64,000 bases of DNA. It comes from an uncultured Flavobacteriaceae bacterium. Lineage in GTDB: Bacteria; Bacteroidota; Bacteroidia; Flavobacteriales; Flavobacteriaceae. Positions 43,973 through 53,329 of the stretch are shown here, piece by piece (the stretch's first letter is position 1; each line of letters begins with the position of its first letter). Position numbers and translations under genes: made by a program. The notes under the pieces are model-generated. The model was given only the letters and a program-made list of their open reading frames with translations. It was not told the DNA's origin and ran no database searches. The DNA lies in NCBI GenBank assembly GCA_947495135.1, contig CANLXN010000006.1, positions 124,001 through 188,000 of the forward strand, read 5' to 3'.

Positions 43973-44593
43973 TCAAATTTTCTGCCTTCTTAAACCGGGT
44001 TCAGCTAATGCGAGGGCGTTTCCTAACTGCGCATCCAACTGGACAATTTTAAGTTTTTCGTTGTGAGCGTAATTTAAGTTCTCTCCGTCCGAATCATTGC
44101 TTACGTCAAAAAGATTATACTCCTTCGAGAACGTATTCCCATCAACTACAAAATCAAATTTTCTAGCACAGGGCTGCGGAGTAGTTCGCAGTTGAGGCTC
44201 GCCAGTGTATTTAGCCGACTTATATTTCTTAACACTTTCGTTTTTCAGAGCATCGATATTAGCAGCGAACAGATCAAACAGTCTGGAATCTGGTGGAGTT
44301 ATGTTGTGGTACATTCCGCAGTTGTCAATTTTCTTAAAAAAGGCAGTATCCCCTTCTTTCCAAACCACATATGCTTCTATATAAGTTCCTTTCGAAACAC
44401 ATATACCATCTCCTATTTTAAATAGCTCCACTTTTCCAGAACAGTAACGTTTGGACACATAATAGGTGGTGACATTGCGCTCCTTCAACTCTTTACTAAA
44501 ACCTTGGATTAGTTCATCCACATAAACTTCATCATTTTGACCGCTGGCCACTGCGCACAAGAGGATTGCAAATAAGAAAATAAAATTTTTCAT
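43973..44593 (-). CDS. exported protein of unknown function
   Basis: 206 residues from the ATG at 44593, chosen because it starts a signal peptide (MKNFIFLFAILLCAVASGQ); the longer frame to 44710 would overlap the metalloprotease gene. The mature part has a helix (VDELIQGFSKELKERN), a beta region with three cysteines (YYVSKRYCSGKVELFKIGDGICVS, KIDNCGMYH) and a late CARKFDFVVDG. A secreted or periplasmic protein with disulfides seems likely. I recognise no family. It follows the metalloprotease gene by 85 bases on the same strand. Confidence 0.7.
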   Translation of the reverse strand: MKNFIFLFAILLCAVASGQNDEVYVDELIQGFSKELKERNVTTYYVSKRYCSGKVELFKIGDGICVSKGTYIEAYVVWKEGDTAFFKKIDNCGMYHNITPPDSRLFDLFAANIDALKNESVKKYKSAKYTGEPQLRTTPQPCARKFDFVVDGNTFSKEYNLFDVSNDSDGENLNYAHNEKLKIVQLDAQLGNALALAEPGLRRQKI

Positions 44594-44678
44594 GTTGTGA
44601 AATTGTTTGTCACTGATAAAGTTGGTGAGAAAGATAATCCCAAAAATATTTAAAAGCAATATTAATAATCGATTGATC

Positions 44679-47096
44679 CTATTCTGAAAAAGAGCAGTCA
44701 TCACTTCCAATTGGGCTTCCGTCCGGAATCTTAGGTGTTCTCATTACCTTAAACTTTTCAGGTGCGCGGTTGAATTTGTTGATTTCGTCCAATAGAAACT
44801 GTTCAAAAGTACTCCTACTTCCTTTAGATAATTGAGCCGAAATATTCTGCAAACTCTGTTTGGCAATCCCCTTCGTTTGAGGAATAGCCTTTGAGGTAGC
44901 AATAAGGTTCATTAGTTGCTGGAGTGTAACAAACTGAATTGTTCGATGCACCTCTTTCTCGTAATCTGAACCTTTGGCCGATCCATACACTAAATCTGTT
45001 AATTCATTTAAAACCTCTTCAAGACCCAAGTTCTTAGCCTCTAAAGCCTTCTGTTGCACCAAACGGTTAGCACGTTCTGGATGCAATAACAGCTGCAATG
45101 TCATTTTAGAAGCAGTCGCTGGTGCTCCAAGCGCATCAAAAGCGACTCCCATATTACTTTTAAACGATTCTCTGGTGCGATCATAACCGTAAGCCCTAGG
45201 TGGAAATAAATCTAACTGCTCTCTAGGAATGGCTAAAGTTTGAGCCTCTAAGGTTTTTAAAACTGCTTTCAATGCTTTTTCCTGAGCTTTCTTCGGAACT
45301 ATATTCTGAGCGGATCCCCCATCTCCAAAACGGGTAGTGTACTCGTAATTAATACCGCCTATTACCTTTACTGCCGCTTCTGTTTGAAAACGATGATAAA
45401 AATACAGAGGAACGAACACATCTTCTAAGACCGAATAAGGCTCGTTCATTCTAATATTGTCTTCCGTAAACTTACCAATCGCAACTTTCCGAAGAGACAA
45501 TAAATCCAATAATTCTTGAGACGCCTCCACTCCATTATCCCATAAATGCGCCGTAGGGTGAGCCCCACCTTGAGCCCGCGCGTCTGAATCACTTATAAAT
45601 TGCATTCCTTTTGCTCTAGCATCCTTTAAAATTGCACTTAAATACAATGGTTCGTTTACTGAACTTGGAATATCACTGTAACTATAATCCGCAGCTACTT
45701 TGTCCCAATCTCCTATACCTATGGCGTAGGCATTATCAAAGTTAACTTCTCCGTTCTGCAGGGTTAACGTTGGGTGCGGATAATCCATTACGCTCTGCCT
45801 ACTGTTACTGCTAGCGGCAAAATTATGAGCAAAACCTAATGTATGACCAACCTCATGAGCGGAAAGCTGTCTAATTCTTGCCAATGCCATTTCTAGCATT
45901 TGATCATGGTTATCCATTCGCTCGGCAAATGGCTTGTTGCTGAGAGCCTGCGCAATCATAAAATCTTGCCTAATTCTCAAACTTCCCAAGCTTACATGTC
46001 CCTTCATAATTTCCCCTGTCCGTGGATCAATAATACTCATACCATAGCTCCAACCTCGTGTAGATCGATGGACCCATTGTATCACATTGTAGCGAAGGTC
46101 TAAAGGATCTGCATCTGCTGGCAACATTTTTATCTGAAAAGCATCTTTGTAGCCAATAGCCTCATAGGCCTGATTCCACCAGCTTGCTCCCTCCAACAAG
46201 GCCGACCTTACCGGTTCTGGCGTTCCTGGATCTAAATAATAGATAATAGGCTCTTTGGCCTCACTTACGGTAGCGGTTGGATCCTTCTTTTCTAAACGAT
46301 GTCTTGTAATTAGCCTTTTCTTTATAGGTTCCCAGATAGGCGTACTATAATCCAAATATTCTATAGAAAAAGAACCAGACTGTGGATGAAATGCTCTGGG
46401 CGTATAGTTACTATCGGGTAACTCAACAAAGCTATGATGCTGAATTACCGAAATAGATTGAACATTTGGAGCTACACTACTCAGGTTCCTTCCCGTAGGC
46501 ATACCTGTATAGGTAAGCATGGCTTCAAACTCCGTATTTTTTGGAAAAGCCTTCGTTCGTTCCATCCACAAGGCACTTCTTGATGCATCTACCTTATAGG
46601 CGCCCTCCTTCCCCATTTTTAAACGCCCAGCAATATTATGAGCATCTGTTAATAAAAATGGAGTTAGGTCAATTATATAACGATCACTTTTGGTCTCTTT
46701 TATGGAAAAACCAAAAATAACAGACTGCGCAAAAGCCTCTCTAACCGATCTCTTTTCTAACTCGTTCTCTGTGTTTGCCCGATATTGAAGGTTAGGTTGC
46801 AGTAACAGTAATTTATTCCCGCTCTTCATAAATTTCACTATGTCGCCACCTCCTAATTGTCCGCGATCCAAACCAATGTCGTTAGATCCCAAACCTGTGC
46901 GCAAAGAATGTACATATAAAAATTCTTGTTCTAATTTGCTTAACGGAACCTCTAGAAAAATTTTGCCCTCCTCATCGCTGTAATGAAAATTAAAGTAACC
47001 ATTAAAGGCTTGAAGGTCCTTCTTCTCGGCTAAAAACTGAGCAGAAATTGCAGTAGAAAGTGTAAGTAATATTGCTGTAAGTATTGTTTTCGTCAT
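44679..47096 (-). CDS. exported zinc metalloprotease (DUF5117/DUF5118 type)
   Basis: 805 residues from the ATG at 47096, which starts a signal peptide (MTKTILTAILLTLSTAISAQ); the extension to 47120 adds eight acidic residues and is unlikely. The zinc site is HEVGHTLGFAH at about residues 414-424 (HExxHxxGxxH), with a Met-turn-like SVMDYPHP downstream, as in metzincin-like proteases of the DUF5117/DUF5118 group. The N-terminal domain contains GKIFLEVPLSKLEQEFLYV and RGQLGGGDIVKF. It should act in the periplasm or at the surface. Substrates unknown. Confidence 0.9.
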   Translation of the reverse strand: MTKTILTAILLTLSTAISAQFLAEKKDLQAFNGYFNFHYSDEEGKIFLEVPLSKLEQEFLYVHSLRTGLGSNDIGLDRGQLGGGDIVKFMKSGNKLLLLQPNLQYRANTENELEKRSVREAFAQSVIFGFSIKETKSDRYIIDLTPFLLTDAHNIAGRLKMGKEGAYKVDASRSALWMERTKAFPKNTEFEAMLTYTGMPTGRNLSSVAPNVQSISVIQHHSFVELPDSNYTPRAFHPQSGSFSIEYLDYSTPIWEPIKKRLITRHRLEKKDPTATVSEAKEPIIYYLDPGTPEPVRSALLEGASWWNQAYEAIGYKDAFQIKMLPADADPLDLRYNVIQWVHRSTRGWSYGMSIIDPRTGEIMKGHVSLGSLRIRQDFMIAQALSNKPFAERMDNHDQMLEMALARIRQLSAHEVGHTLGFAHNFAASSNSRQSVMDYPHPTLTLQNGEVNFDNAYAIGIGDWDKVAADYSYSDIPSSVNEPLYLSAILKDARAKGMQFISDSDARAQGGAHPTAHLWDNGVEASQELLDLLSLRKVAIGKFTEDNIRMNEPYSVLEDVFVPLYFYHRFQTEAAVKVIGGINYEYTTRFGDGGSAQNIVPKKAQEKALKAVLKTLEAQTLAIPREQLDLFPPRAYGYDRTRESFKSNMGVAFDALGAPATASKMTLQLLLHPERANRLVQQKALEAKNLGLEEVLNELTDLVYGSAKGSDYEKEVHRTIQFVTLQQLMNLIATSKAIPQTKGIAKQSLQNISAQLSKGSRSTFEQFLLDEINKFNRAPEKFKVMRTPKIPDGSPIGSDDCSFSE

Positions 47097-47591
47097 AGAT
47101 TCAAATTCTGCTTCCGCCATCTTGTTACGAATAACAACCGCGAGGACCTAACAACGCGAATTCTGTTCGATCCATATTAGTAATAATTGCTTTGTTCAGA
47201 TAATGGTTGATTCTATATTAAATTGAATACCGTAGTAAGCTTCGGTGCTTCAATATGTCGATTCAGACATTTCCCTGAATTAGAACTTAAGAATGGCTAT
47301 AAATCTAAGAAAATAAAAGAGAACTTCATTTCGAAAGTATTTAGAATTGTGAAAAGCGTCTTCTGCAAGTCATTTTCACCATTGAAATTCTATTTTTAAG
47401 GCTTCGCCCCTGTTTCAAAAAGACGTTATTTTGGAATTGAACATTTCAGAATTTATCAAACACCTTATTATTTTCAATTTCTTACTTTTTTATTCTGAAA
47501 ATTTCACCGAGAACAAGTGTTCTTTTTCCGACTATTAATTCTATTTTTACCCTTTTATAATTAAAATCACCCTATAGAAAGGGAATTGAAT
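47097..47591. other. intergenic region between metalloprotease gene and prfB
   Basis: About 495 bases. I see no credible gene, no TAnnTTTG box in either direction and no terminator-like hairpin. A near-match TATTTTTA lies about 47 bases before the prfB start (near 47542). Base composition is ordinary for the window. Confidence 0.5.
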
Positions 47592-48699
47592 ATGATAACA
47601 CAAGATCAACTCAATGATCTCAGAGATCGCTTGGATGCGTTAAGGAGGTATCTTTGACGTTGCTGGCAAGCAAATAGAAATCACCAACGACGAAGAAAAA
47701 ACCTTCGATCCTAATTTCTGGAATAATCCAAGAGAGGCGGAAACTTTTATGAAGGCACTTCGCACCAAGAAAAAATGGGTAGAAGATTACAACAGTAGCG
47801 TAGCATTAACAGATGACGCCGAGGTGATCTATGAATTTTTCAAAGAAGGTGAAGGAGAGGCAGCAAACGTGGAGGCGCGCTACAACAAAGCGCTCGAAGC
47901 CATCGAAGCCCTGGAGTTTCGCAATATGCTAAGTGAAGAAGGTGACTCCATGAGTGCCGTCTTACAAATTACTGCCGGAGCAGGTGGAACCGAAAGCTGC
48001 GATTGGGCAGAAATGCTCATGCGCATGTACCTCATGTGGGCCGAAAAACACGGATACAAAGTCAAAGAACTCAACTTCCAATCTGGTGATGTTGCAGGGA
48101 TTAAAACCGTCACCCTCGAAATTGATGGTGAATTTGCTTTTGGGTGGCTTAAAGGCGAAAACGGAGTGCATCGATTGGTGCGTATCTCTCCCTTCGACAG
48201 CAATGCCAAAAGACATACCAGCTTCGCTAGTGTTTATGTATATCCATTGGCAGATGACACCATCGAAATCGATATCAATCCAGCAGAAATTTCATGGGAT
48301 TTTGCCCGAAGTAGTGGTGCAGGTGGACAAAATGTAAACAAAGTAGAAACCAAGGCTATTCTAACACATCACCCTAGTGGAATCATTATCCATAATTCTG
48401 AAACTCGCTCCCAACTAGAGAACCGAGAAAAAGCCATGCAAATGTTGAAGTCACAACTCTATGAAATTGAACTTAGAAAGCAACAGGCGCAACGGGCAGA
48501 GATTGAAGATAGTAAAATGGCAATTGAATGGGGATCACAGATAAGAAACTACGTTTTACATCCCTATAAATTAGTGAAAGATGTTAGAACAGCTCACGAA
48601 ACAGGGAATACAGAGGCAGTTCTTAATGGCGATATCGACGGATTTTTAAAAGCCTTTTTAATGGCTAGCGGACAAAAGGAAAAGAGTGATGAGTTGTAA
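47592..48699 (+). CDS. prfB: peptide chain release factor 2, with programmed +1 frameshift
   Basis: Two joined frames: 47592-47654, then a +1 shift over T47655, then 47656-48699, giving 368 residues. It releases peptides at UGA and UAA. The leader reads MITQDQLNDLRDRLDALRRYL up to an in-frame UGA; the rest continues as DVAGKQIEITNDEE. The SPF tripeptide is present (RISPFDSNAKRHTSF), and the GGQ peptidyl-transfer motif in SSGAGGQNVNKVET. The downstream frame alone would begin at residue 53 or later, so reading it as a shorter gene would lose domain 1. Autoregulated: low RF2 favours the shift. Confidence 0.97.
47643..47658 (+). promoter_or_regulatory. prfB programmed frameshift site
   Basis: AGGAGG (47643-47648), TAT, then the slip codon CTT and UGA followed by C (CTTTGAC, 47652-47658). 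The Shine-Dalgarno-like hexamer sits three bases before CTT, exactly as in other bacteria's RF2 frameshift sites. Confidence 0.96.
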
Positions 48700-48802
48700 T
48701 AGTAAGTAACAAGTTTAAAAGAAGGAACAAGGAATTGATGCCTTAGCGTCCAACTTTGCCAATACTATCTTAACATTTACCCCTAAAATCAGTTACTTTC
48801 TT

Positions 48803-48810
48803 TATTTTTG
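48803..48810 (+). promoter_or_regulatory. -7 box TATTTTTG for the phosphohexomutase gene
   Basis: Exact TAnnTTTG match that overlaps the GTG at 48810 beginning the longest frame, so the ATG at 48828 is the start; leader about 12 bases. Confidence 0.65.
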
Positions 48811-48827
48811 TGTCTTCAACACGACTT

Positions 48828-50534
48828 ATGAGACACATAGATCCAACCATCCTAGAAAGAGCCAATCAATGGCTTACACCATTTTTTGATTCAGAAACAC
48901 AAGAGACCATTAAAGAAATGATCGCTTATGACAGCGAAACCCTTGAAGATAGCTTCTACAAAAGTCTTGAATTTGGGACGGGTGGTATGAGGGGTGTAAT
49001 GGGCGTTGGAGATAATCGTATCAACAAATACACGCTTGGTAAAAACACTCAAGGAATTTCACTATACCTTAAGAAACACTTTCCCAATGAACCTATTAAG
49101 GTAGCCATTGCATACGACTGCAGACATAACAGTGATACGCTCGCTAAGACAGTCGCAGAAGTTTTTTCAGCCAATGGGATTGAAGTCTTTCTATTTTCAG
49201 CCTTAAGAGCAACACCGGAGTTATCCTTCGCAGTAAGACATTTGGGTTGTCAATGTGGAATTGTTCTCACAGCCTCTCATAATCCGCCAGAATACAACGG
49301 CTATAAAGTATATTGGCAAGACGGTGGCCAATTAGTACCACCTCAAGACGCTGAAATCATTGCACGAATAAATGCACTAAATTATACCGACATCAAGTTT
49401 GAGGCGAACACTTCGCTTATTCAACTAATAGATGCAGAAGTTGACGAGGCTTTCGCTAAAGCATCTTTGACCAACGGAAGTTTTAACACCGCAAAAGAAG
49501 CCAAAGAAAACCTTAAAGTAGTATTTACGTCCTTGCACGGCACATCTATCACTATGATCCCAAAGGTGCTCGAAATGGCTGGATATAAGCATGTCTCTGT
49601 GGTACAAGAACAAGCCGAACCTGATGGAGACTTTCCAACGGTAAAATCGCCAAATCCAGAAGAACCAGAAGCACTAAAAATGGCAATCGATCTGGCAAAT
49701 AAAGAAGGAGCTGATATTGTAATTGGAACCGATCCAGATTGTGACAGATTGGGTATTGCTGCGCGAGATGCAAATGGTGAAATGACCATTATCAATGGAA
49801 ATCAGGCCATGATTATAAAGTCTCATTTTTTGTTATCGTATTATAAGAAAGAAGGAAGACTGAATGGTAACCAATTTATGGGTTCTACCATTGTTTCTAC
49901 GCCCATGCTTCAAAAAGTAGTCGAAAGTTACGGAGTGGAGTACAAAGAAGGCCTTACAGGCTTTAAGTGGATTGCAAAAATGATTGAAGACTTTCCTGAG
50001 CAGGAATTTATTGGAGGCGGAGAAGAAAGTTTTGGTTTTATGGTAGGTGATTTTGTGCGCGACAAAGATGCCGTAACGGCAACATTGCTAGCCTGTGAAG
50101 TGGCAGCACAAATGAAGGAGAAGGGAAAAACCCTGTTTACCTATCTACAAGAAATTTATGCCGAGCATGGATATTACAAAGAGCACCTTATTTCTCTGGT
50201 AAAAAAAGGAAAGAAAGGAGCGGAAGAAATTTCAGCAATGCTGAAGGACCTTCGTGCCAATCCGCTGACCCAGATTGCAGGGAGTAAAGTAGTGCGTGTA
50301 GAGGATTACCAAAGTAGCATTGCCTTGCTCATTTCAGAAGGAACAAAAGAAAAAATAACAATCCCAAAATCCAATGTTCTTATCTACTACACGGAAGACG
50401 GCAGCAAAATCGCGGCTCGTCCAAGTGGTACCGAACCTAAGATCAAATTTTACATCAGCGTTAATGCGGCTTCCAAGGATGTAGATCTGCAACAAAAAAT
50501 CGATCGCATCATAAAAGATCTGAATATTACTTAA
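48828..50534 (+). CDS. phospho-sugar mutase (phosphoglucomutase/phosphomannomutase)
   Basis: 568 residues from the ATG at 48828. Alpha-D-phosphohexomutase superfamily. The active-site serine is Ser150 in [16 protein letters not shown]; the metal loop is [10 protein letters not shown], the sugar-binding loop [12 protein letters not shown], and the phosphate-binding loop [13 protein letters not shown]. The long form, with the early [12 protein letters not shown], matches the PgcA/PGM2-like group. It interconverts hexose-1- and hexose-6-phosphates for glycan and sugar-nucleotide synthesis. Its stop overlaps the next start by one base (TAATG), coupling it to the ABC exporter. Confidence 0.94.
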   Translation: MRHIDPTILERANQWLTPFFDSETQETIKEMIAYDSETLEDSFYKSLEFGTGGMRGVMGVGDNRINKYTLGKNTQGISLYLKKHFPNEPIKVAIAYDCRHNSDTLAKTVAEVFSANGIEVFLFSALRATPELSFAVRHLGCQCGIVLTASHNPPEYNGYKVYWQDGGQLVPPQDAEIIARINALNYTDIKFEANTSLIQLIDAEVDEAFAKASLTNGSFNTAKEAKENLKVVFTSLHGTSITMIPKVLEMAGYKHVSVVQEQAEPDGDFPTVKSPNPEEPEALKMAIDLANKEGADIVIGTDPDCDRLGIAARDANGEMTIINGNQAMIIKSHFLLSYYKKEGRLNGNQFMGSTIVSTPMLQKVVESYGVEYKEGLTGFKWIAKMIEDFPEQEFIGGGEESFGFMVGDFVRDKDAVTATLLACEVAAQMKEKGKTLFTYLQEIYAEHGYYKEHLISLVKKGKKGAEEISAMLKDLRANPLTQIAGSKVVRVEDYQSSIALLISEGTKEKITIPKSNVLIYYTEDGSKIAARPSGTEPKIKFYISVNAASKDVDLQQKIDRIIKDLNIT

Positions 50535-52360
50535 TGAACTATTTTAAAAAAATTATTCGGTTCGCACTTCCCTACAAGAAGTACGGCATTCTCAATATTA
50601 TCTGTAATGTTTTTTATGCATTGTTTAGCGCGTTATCTTTTATAGCGCTCATCCCAATGTTAGATGTATTGTTTCAACAAGACAAACAGAAAGTCATCGT
50701 AAAACCTATTTATCAAGGCATTGGGAATTTAAAAGACTACTACCAAGATTATTTGGCATTTCAGGTACAGGAATATGCACAAAATGATGCTTCAAAGGCG
50801 CTACTATTGGTAATTGCGTTGGTAATTGTTTTATTCTTACTGAAAAATATATTTAGATACTTAGCAAACTATTTTATTACTTTTCTTCGGAATGGCTCGT
50901 TGAGAGATATTAGAGATGCACTCTATAAGAAGACAGTCGAATTACCTGTTTCATTTTTTTCTGAAAAGCGGAAGGGAGATATTCTGGCAAGAACAGGAAC
51001 CGATGTCTTGGAAATTCAGCATAGCTTTTTATCGGTTTTAGAACTCATCGTTAGAGAACCTCTTACCATTATATTCACCATTATAATGATGCTTATTATT
51101 AGCGCTAAGCTCACCCTATTTGTATTTATATTTATTCCCATTTCGGGGTTTGTTATTTCTCGAGTAGGTAAAAGCCTAAAAAGGATGAGTGATGATGTTC
51201 AAAAAGAGCAAGGTACATTCCTTTCTATATTGGAAGAAACGCTTGGCGGATTAAAAATTATTAAAGGTTTTAACGCCGAAAGTATCTTCACTCAGAAGTA
51301 TGGCGAATCGACCAACCGCTTTTATAAATTCTCTAACAGTCTGCTAAATCGTCAAAATTTAGCGTCTCCTACTAGTGAGTTCTTGGGGATCGTAGTGATC
51401 GCTATTTTGCTTTGGTATGGAGGACAAATGGTGCTCAGCGAAGGTTCCTTAGACGGAAGTTCGTTTATCGCCTATATGGGATTGGCTTATAACATTCTTA
51501 CACCAGCCAAAGCCATTAGTAAGGCCAGTTACGGGGTGAAAAAAGGAAATGCCGCGGCAGAGCGTGTTCTTGAAATCCTAGAAACCGAATCGATAATTCA
51601 AGACCTTCCAGATGCGCTGAAGAAAGAGAGTTTTGAAAGTGAAATTAGTATTGATGATATTTCATTTAAATACGAAGATGAGTACGTGCTAAAAAACTTC
51701 TCTCTTAAAGTGCCAAAAGGCAAGACTGTTGCACTCGTTGGACAAAGTGGAAGCGGAAAAAGCACCATTGCCAACCTTCTTACCCGCTTTTACGACGTAA
51801 ATGAAGGTTCTATTTTGATCGATGGTGAGAACATCCGGAATATTACCCAAAACTCGTTACGAAGCCTCCTTGGCTTGGTTACCCAAGACTCCATCCTTTT
51901 CAACGATACGGTGAAAGGCAATCTATTGGTAGCCAATAAAAATGCAACAGATGAAGAAATTATCGATGCATTAAAGATTGCGAATGCGTGGGAGTTTGTG
52001 GAGACACTTCCTAAAGGCATCAATACAAACATAGGCGATAGCGGAGGAAAGTTAAGTGGCGGACAGAAACAGCGTTTGAGTATTGCAAGGGCAGTTCTTA
52101 AAAACCCGCCCATCATGATCCTAGATGAGGCGACCTCTGCCCTAGATACCGAAAGTGAACGTTTGGTGCAGGATGCGCTAGAAAAGATGATGCAAAACAG
52201 AACTTCTGTAGTGATTGCGCATAGATTATCTACCATTCAAAATGCGGATCAAATTGTGGTGATGTCGAAAGGAGAAATCGTAGAGCAAGGAAAACACGAC
52301 CAACTAATTGCTAAACAAGGCGTTTACTATAATTTAGTAGAAATGCAATCTTTTGCCTAA
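50534..52360 (+). CDS. ABC exporter (MsbA-like), fused permease and ATPase
   Basis: 608 residues. Six transmembrane helices in about residues 1-320 (for example FYALFSALSFIALIPMLDVL, LLLVIALVIVLFLLKNIF, IIFTIIMMLIISAKLTLFVF) followed by the nucleotide-binding domain: Walker A GQSGSGKST, Q-loop VTQDSILFND, signature LSGGQKQRLSIARA, Walker B IMILDEATSALD, switch IAHRLST. A type I exporter half-transporter acting as a homodimer, most like lipid A or lipid-linked glycan flippases. Translationally coupled to the hexomutase, which fits envelope glycolipid assembly. The actual substrate is not shown. Confidence 0.92.
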   Translation: MNYFKKIIRFALPYKKYGILNIICNVFYALFSALSFIALIPMLDVLFQQDKQKVIVKPIYQGIGNLKDYYQDYLAFQVQEYAQNDASKALLLVIALVIVLFLLKNIFRYLANYFITFLRNGSLRDIRDALYKKTVELPVSFFSEKRKGDILARTGTDVLEIQHSFLSVLELIVREPLTIIFTIIMMLIISAKLTLFVFIFIPISGFVISRVGKSLKRMSDDVQKEQGTFLSILEETLGGLKIIKGFNAESIFTQKYGESTNRFYKFSNSLLNRQNLASPTSEFLGIVVIAILLWYGGQMVLSEGSLDGSSFIAYMGLAYNILTPAKAISKASYGVKKGNAAAERVLEILETESIIQDLPDALKKESFESEISIDDISFKYEDEYVLKNFSLKVPKGKTVALVGQSGSGKSTIANLLTRFYDVNEGSILIDGENIRNITQNSLRSLLGLVTQDSILFNDTVKGNLLVANKNATDEEIIDALKIANAWEFVETLPKGINTNIGDSGGKLSGGQKQRLSIARAVLKNPPIMILDEATSALDTESERLVQDALEKMMQNRTSVVIAHRLSTIQNADQIVVMSKGEIVEQGKHDQLIAKQGVYYNLVEMQSFA

Positions 52361-52363
52361 TTG

Positions 52364-52765
52364 ATGGTGAGATTAAAAAAGACGAATAAAATCATAAGCA
52401 CTTTTTTATTGCTTATTCTATTTCAAGGTTGTTCAGATAACAAAACTTGCACGGCATTTCATACGGGTACATTTGAATTGATTGATGATAGCTTCGATTT
52501 GCATAATTTAATAGAACGATCTGATACCCTCCAAGTGGAAATCAATCAAAAAACTGGCGTCAAAACTGTTGGTAAAATTGAGTGGATAAATGATTGTGAA
52601 TATGTCTTTACGTATCTAGAATCGTCGAATGAACTCATGAAACACTTTATCGGACGACAATTGACCGTTGAGATTTTTAAAATTGAAGGCAATACAATCT
52701 ATTTCAAATCATCTCTTGACGGTTTTGATATGGTAGATTCCTACCAAATGACGAAAATTGACTAA
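52364..52765 (+). CDS. small lipoprotein, type sometimes mislabelled DNA topoisomerase IV
   Basis: 133 residues from the ATG at 52364 (a TTG three bases before is less likely). Lipoprotein signal peptide with Cys23 in LILFQGCSDN. The mature domain CTAFHTGTFELIDDSF, then DTLQVEINQKTGVK, GKIEWINDCEYVFTYL, is a short beta-rich fold with two cysteines. Flavobacterial genomes hold many such proteins, some labelled DNA topoisomerase IV in databases by transferred error; there is no topoisomerase feature here. Three bases after the ABC exporter stop, so it is the last gene of that operon. Confidence 0.75.
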   Translation: MVRLKKTNKIISTFLLLILFQGCSDNKTCTAFHTGTFELIDDSFDLHNLIERSDTLQVEINQKTGVKTVGKIEWINDCEYVFTYLESSNELMKHFIGRQLTVEIFKIEGNTIYFKSSLDGFDMVDSYQMTKID

Positions 52766-52842
52766 GAAGGACAACTTTTCAAGTATCAAATCCAAAGTCT
52801 AAAATCTCACTTTTCTGGTTTAACATCTCCAACCAATACAAA

Positions 52843-52925
52843 CAAAAAAGAAGCGATTTGGGGCGTCGCTTCTCTTTGTTTAGTCGTTACAATTGGGGCT
52901 CATAACGACCTGTTTCACATAAGTA
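52843..52925 (-). ncRNA. candidate small RNA 1, about 83 nt
   Basis: A minus-strand unit with its own promoter (52931-52960) and a terminator hairpin (stem agaagcga/tcgcttct, 52849-52856 with 52866-52873) followed by a T run (52843-52848 on the plus strand are A). Between them lies a second hairpin with a perfect 7-base-pair stem (52883-52889 with 52903-52909) whose loop carries GAGCCCCAA; the terminator loop carries GCCCCAAA. The only reading frame is a 7-codon one, so an RNA product is more likely than a peptide. It shares ATACTT, TTATGT and GAAACAG with the unit at 53070-53160. Confidence 0.6.
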
Positions 52926-52930
52926 TGATT

Positions 52931-52960
52931 CAAAGATATAGGTTTTATTCAAATCCACAA
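52931..52960 (-). promoter_or_regulatory. full promoter TTG-N19-TATCTTTG for small RNA 1
   Basis: On the minus strand TTG (52958-52960), 19 bases, TATCTTTG (52931-52938). No annotated gene lies downstream on that strand for over 2 kb (the next is none until the end of the antisense operon), so the promoter must serve a short transcript. Confidence 0.65.
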
Positions 52961-53069
52961 ATTAAGAATACACTTAAGCTGTTAATATTGCACTTTGTCG
53001 ATAAATTAAAAGTAATATTGAAGTACAATTCCTACAAATATTCAAAAAAGTAGTCAAAAGTGTAGGAAT

Positions 53070-53160
53070 AAAAAAAAACGGGCTAGCCCCCGCTTAAGCC
53101 CGTTTAATGTTGCTCTAATCGCAGTTAGGACTGTTTCTTAGAACTTATACATAAGAAGTA
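53070..53160 (-). ncRNA. candidate small RNA 2, about 91 nt
   Basis: A minus-strand unit with a full promoter (53166-53195), ending in the hairpin aaacgggct/agcccgttt (53076-53084 with 53097-53105) and a nine-base T run. The hairpin loop contains AGC-GGGG-GCT. An inner weak hairpin (CTAA/TTAG) follows the shared GAAACAG motif. The longest start-to-stop frame is four codons. On the plus strand the hairpin is not followed by T, so it is oriented for the minus strand. The unit looks like a paralogue of small RNA 1, 230 bases away. Confidence 0.6.
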
Positions 53161-53165
53161 TATCT

Positions 53166-53195
53166 CAAAAATAGTAAATATTTTCCTACAAACAA
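53166..53195 (-). promoter_or_regulatory. full promoter TTG-N19-TATTTTTG for small RNA 2
   Basis: On the minus strand TTG (53193-53195), 19 bases, TATTTTTG (53166-53173), the same spacing as for small RNA 1. It points away from the sigma-factor gene at 53330. Confidence 0.65.
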
Positions 53196-53329
53196 GCTTT
53201 TTTTGTTTTTTATCGTAAAAAGTTACATTTAATCGATAAAATAGTATTGATTTTACACTATTACTAACAATTAAGTCTAGTCAATTAAACCTTTTATCTT
53301 TACTTCAGTCTTATTTAGAAACCACCAAC

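Larger units (their letters stand above)
52766..53329. other. long intergenic region holding two minus-strand RNA units
   Basis: 564 bases with no protein gene. It contains two promoter-plus-hairpin units on the minus strand (see the two ncRNA entries) and, on the plus strand, a weak -7 box TATCTTTA (53295-53302) in front of the sigma-factor gene. Confidence 0.7.

Noticed and set aside
44594-44710. N-terminal extension of the exported protein at 43973-44593
   Set aside because: It would overlap the metalloprotease gene and hide a good signal peptide.
47954-48337. Plus-strand frame of 127 codons inside prfB
   Set aside because: Alternate frame of a well-conserved gene; no domain and no start signal.
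51790-52236. 148-codon minus-strand frame opposite the ABC exporter ATPase domain
   Set aside because: Antisense shadow of Walker and signature regions, with composition unlike real proteins here.
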